7,424 nt of DNA from Actinomycetota bacterium (GTDB lineage: Bacteria; Actinomycetota; Thermoleophilia; UBA2241): the NCBI GenBank assembly GCA_026392265.1, contig JAPLCL010000085.1, positions 1 to 7,424 of the forward strand, in the 5' to 3' direction. The notes under the pieces were generated by a model. It did not search any database and was not told the DNA's origin. It saw only the letters and a program-made list of their open reading frames with translations. The position numbers and the translations under genes are program-made. This document shows, piece after piece, positions 5,586-7,424 of this stretch. The number at the start of each line of letters is the position of its first letter. Positions within the stretch are counted from its first letter, which is position 1.

Positions 5586-5900
5586 ATGAGCATCACCAAC
5601 ACCGGCGAGATGCTGCGTCGCCCCACGCATCCGGGCGAGATGCTTCGCGAGGACTTCCTGCCCGACTACGGCCTCACCGTCGCGAGGCTGGCCGAGTCCC
5701 TGGGCGTGTCCCGTCAGACGGTCAACGAGCTTCTGCGCGAACGCCGGGCGCTGAGCCCGGAGATGGCGCTGCGGCTCTCCCGTCTCTTCGGCAACACACC
5801 GGAGTTCTGGCTGAACGCGCAGCGCGCCGTGGACCTCTGGGATGCGGCTCAGGCGATCAAAGACGATGTGCGGCTCATCAAGCCGCTCAGCGCCGCGTAG
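5586..5900 (+). CDS. higA: HigA-type antitoxin, XRE-family HTH repressor
   Basis: A 104-residue protein with the characteristic HigA opening RRPTHPGEMLREDFLPDYGL (11-30) and a helix-turn-helix at about 30-68 (TVARLAESLGVSRQTVNELL, RERRALSPEMALRLSRLFG). The TPEFWLNAQRAVDLWDA tail follows. It should bind and neutralise HigB and repress the operon, probably at the palindrome GTCACGTGAC at 5264-5273. The ATG is 14 bases after the higB stop, with AAGGCGAGG at 5571-5579 as ribosome binding site. The antitoxin therefore has a strong site while the toxin has none, which could favour antitoxin excess (inference). Length and motifs are normal and the gene looks intact. Confidence 0.94.
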   Translation: MSITNTGEMLRRPTHPGEMLREDFLPDYGLTVARLAESLGVSRQTVNELLRERRALSPEMALRLSRLFGNTPEFWLNAQRAVDLWDAAQAIKDDVRLIKPLSAA

Positions 5901-5924
5901 CACGACAACGGGGTCTTGCTCTGA

Positions 5925-6047
5925 GGGAGGGCGATCGCCGTCGGGCTGGGTCACGGAAGCCCGGCGCGTATGTGGTGCGCGCGCGTCCTCGGCACCAACC
6001 ACAATGTCGCGTCGGTCTCGAGAATCCAGCGCATCGTGGTGCCGTGA
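5925..6047 (+). pseudogene. Decayed fragment of a paralogue of the lipoprotein C-terminal domain
   Basis: Bases 5927-5950 match 4792-4815 of the lipoprotein gene exactly (24 bases), and similarity continues about 18 more bases with two compensating one-base shifts. In the same reading frame this stretch gives RAIAVGLGHGSPAR, against RAIAVGLGYGKPAR in the intact gene. It runs on to VLGTNHNVASVSRIQRIVVP and a TGA at 6045-6047. A TGA (5922-5924) lies just upstream in frame and there is no start or ribosome binding site. It is read as the remains of a second, related gene or of a partial duplication. Confidence 0.6.
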
Positions 6048-6121
6048 GGGGACCGGTCGGACTCCCCACCCTCTACGCCTCCTACGCCCAGTCCTCGAGC
6101 GGGTCGTCCGCCGCTGCCCTG

Positions 6122-6130
6122 TGCTATCCT
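6122..6130 (+). promoter_or_regulatory. Extended -10 element before glnS
   Basis: TG-C-TATCCT forms an extended -10 box (TGn plus TATCCT at 6125-6130), with only a poor -35 (GGTCGT, 6102-6107). The expected start of transcription, 7-9 bases downstream, falls at or next to the glnS GTG at 6139, which has no ribosome binding site. A leaderless message is therefore likely. Confidence 0.45.
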
Positions 6131-6138
6131 TCGGCCTC

Positions 6139-7424
6139 GTGAGCACCCCGACACCATCATCGCCTGAGCGCGGCGACTTCATCCGCGAGATCGTCGCCGC
6201 CGACCTGCGCGAGGGCCGGCACCAGAGCATCGTCACGCGCTTCCCCCCGGAGCCGAACGGCTACCTCCACATCGGCCACGCCAAGTCGATCTGCCTCAAC
6301 TTCGGCATCGCCAAGGAGTTCGGCGGCCGCTGCCACCTGCGCTTCGACGACACGAACCCCACCAAGGAAGAGCAGGAGTACATCGACTCCATCGAGGCCG
6401 ACGTGCGCTGGCTGGGGTTCGACTGGGGCGAACACCTCTACTACGCGTCGGATTACTTCGAGCAGCTCTACGAGTGGGCCGTCGACCTCATCAAGGCCGG
6501 CAAGGCCTACGTGGACGACCTCAGCGCCGACGAGATCCGCGAGCACCGCGGCACGTTCACCGAGCCCGGCCGGGAGAGCCCCTGGCGGGACCGGCAAGCT
6601 GAGGAAAGCCTCGACCTTTTCGCGCGCATGCGCGCCGGCGAGTTCCCCGACGGCGCTCGCGTGTTGCGCGCGCGCATCGACATGGCCGCCGCCAACATCA
6701 ACCTGCGCGACCCCGTGCTGTACCGTATCCTCCACGCGGAGCATCCGCGCACGCGCGCCGCCTGGTGCGTCTACCCGACCTACGACTTCGCCCACGGGCA
6801 ATCCGACGCGATCGAGGGCATCACGCACTCCATCTGCACCCTGGAGTTCGAAGGCCATCGGCCGCTCTACGACTGGCTCATCGACAACCTGCCGGTGCCC
6901 TCGCGCCCGCGCCAGATCGAGTTCGCCCGGCTCAACCTCACGCACACCGTCCTCTCGAAGCGCGTCCTCCTGCGCCTCGTCAACGAGGGCCACGTGCGCG
7001 GCTGGGACGATCCCCGGATGCCCACCATGTCCGGTCTGCGCCGACGCGGCTTCCCCGCCGAGGGCATCCGCGACTTCGTGGCGATGGTCGGAATGGCCAA
7101 GGCCGACAGCGTCGTCGAGGTGGGCATGCTGGAGCACGCCGTGCGGGGCGTCCTCAACCGCACCGCGTCCCGCCGCTTGGCCGTGCTGGACCCCATCAAG
7201 GTGGTCGTCGAGAACTACCCCGAGGGGCAGGTCGAGGAGGTGGAGGTCGCCAACAACCCGGAGGATCCGTCCGCCGGGAGCCGGCGCGTACCGTTCACCC
7301 GCGAGCTGTGGATCGAACGCGACGACTTCATGGAGGAGCCTCCGCGCAAGTTCTTCCGCCTCGCTCCCGGCCGCGAGGTGCGGCTGCGATCCGCGTACTT
7401 CGTGACGTGCACCGAGGTCGTCAA
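6139..7424 (+). CDS. glnS: Glutaminyl-tRNA synthetase, 3' end outside window
   Basis: The frame is open from GTG 6139 to the window end, giving 428 residues of a protein usually around 550. It charges tRNA-Gln with glutamine using ATP in the cytoplasm. The class I signatures are clear: PPEPNGYLHIGHAKS with HIGH at 44-47, FDDTNP at 69-74, and YDFAHG with EGITHSICTLEF at 215-237, the GlnRS-specific stretch. VLSKR at 271-275 stands in for KMSKS. These motifs separate GlnRS from glutamyl-tRNA synthetase. The visible C-terminal part (from about 345) enters the anticodon-binding beta-barrel. GTG 6139 is the earliest sensible start: an extended -10 box ends 8 bases before it and no ribosome binding site is visible. 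Most actinobacteria instead make Gln-tRNA through GatCAB, so this gene may have been acquired by transfer in the lineage (inference). Confidence 0.96.
   Translation, partial: MSTPTPSSPERGDFIREIVAADLREGRHQSIVTRFPPEPNGYLHIGHAKSICLNFGIAKEFGGRCHLRFDDTNPTKEEQEYIDSIEADVRWLGFDWGEHLYYASDYFEQLYEWAVDLIKAGKAYVDDLSADEIREHRGTFTEPGRESPWRDRQAEESLDLFARMRAGEFPDGARVLRARIDMAAANINLRDPVLYRILHAEHPRTRAAWCVYPTYDFAHGQSDAIEGITHSICTLEFEGHRPLYDWLIDNLPVPSRPRQIEFARLNLTHTVLSKRVLLRLVNEGHVRGWDDPRMPTMSGLRRRGFPAEGIRDFVAMVGMAKADSVVEVGMLEHAVRGVLNRTASRRLAVLDPIKVVVENYPEGQVEEVEVANNPEDPSAGSRRVPFTRELWIERDDFMEEPPRKFFRLAPGREVRLRSAYFVTCTEVV

Noticed and set aside
6157..7137. Long open frame on the minus strand opposite glnS
   Set aside because: It lies wholly antisense to an unmistakable GlnRS. 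Its composition (Val, Ala, Asp and Glu rich, no domain) is the usual shadow of GC-rich codons.

Overview
This is a GC-rich window, probably from an actinobacterium or a close high-GC relative. The evidence is strong G/C preference at third codon positions, several GTG starts, a mycothiol-dependent-isomerase-type (TIGR03086-like) protein, and two genes whose predicted transcripts begin at or next to the start codon. Species cannot be named from the sequence. No rRNA, tRNA, CRISPR array or intact insertion sequence was seen.

Layout. 2-769 (+) is the 3' part of a GalT-like sugar-1-phosphate nucleotidyltransferase, followed after 28 bases by a DinB/MDMPI-fold protein (798-1379, +). A gene-poor convergent gap (1380-1676) follows. 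Then comes a leftward cluster read from right to left: an ECF sigma factor (4077-3514), a single-pass membrane protein (3504-2461) and a second membrane-anchored protein (2426-1677). Divergently, a predicted lipoprotein (4250-5065, +) starts on the other side of the sigma-factor promoter region. Next are a higB-higA toxin-antitoxin operon (5290-5900, +) and glnS, glutaminyl-tRNA synthetase (6139 to the window end, +).

The most interesting unit is the ECF cluster. Between the sigma factor and the lipoprotein lies an exactly symmetric pair of back-to-back promoter-like sites. Each has TGTCACA, 16 bases, then CATTA (inside conserved 9-mers CTGTCACAG and GCGGCATTA), facing outward around a centre at base 4160. 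The spacer bases are not conserved, which is what two copies of one promoter would look like. The inference is that the sigma factor drives its own operon and the divergent lipoprotein gene. The two membrane proteins of the operon share a homologous C-terminal domain. The lipoprotein ends in a domain of similar general layout (PepSY-like, by inference). None has a classical zinc anti-sigma motif, so the sigma factor may be controlled by an unfamiliar type of extracytoplasmic partner.

The flanks of higBA carry decayed material. A stretch after higA (about 5925-6047) is an in-frame fragment of a paralogue of the lipoprotein's C-terminal domain, with a 24-base exact match. A second, weaker echo (5097-5119 against 6076-6098) lies in the same order and orientation. 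This suggests a duplicated and eroded segment, with the toxin-antitoxin operon now between the copies.
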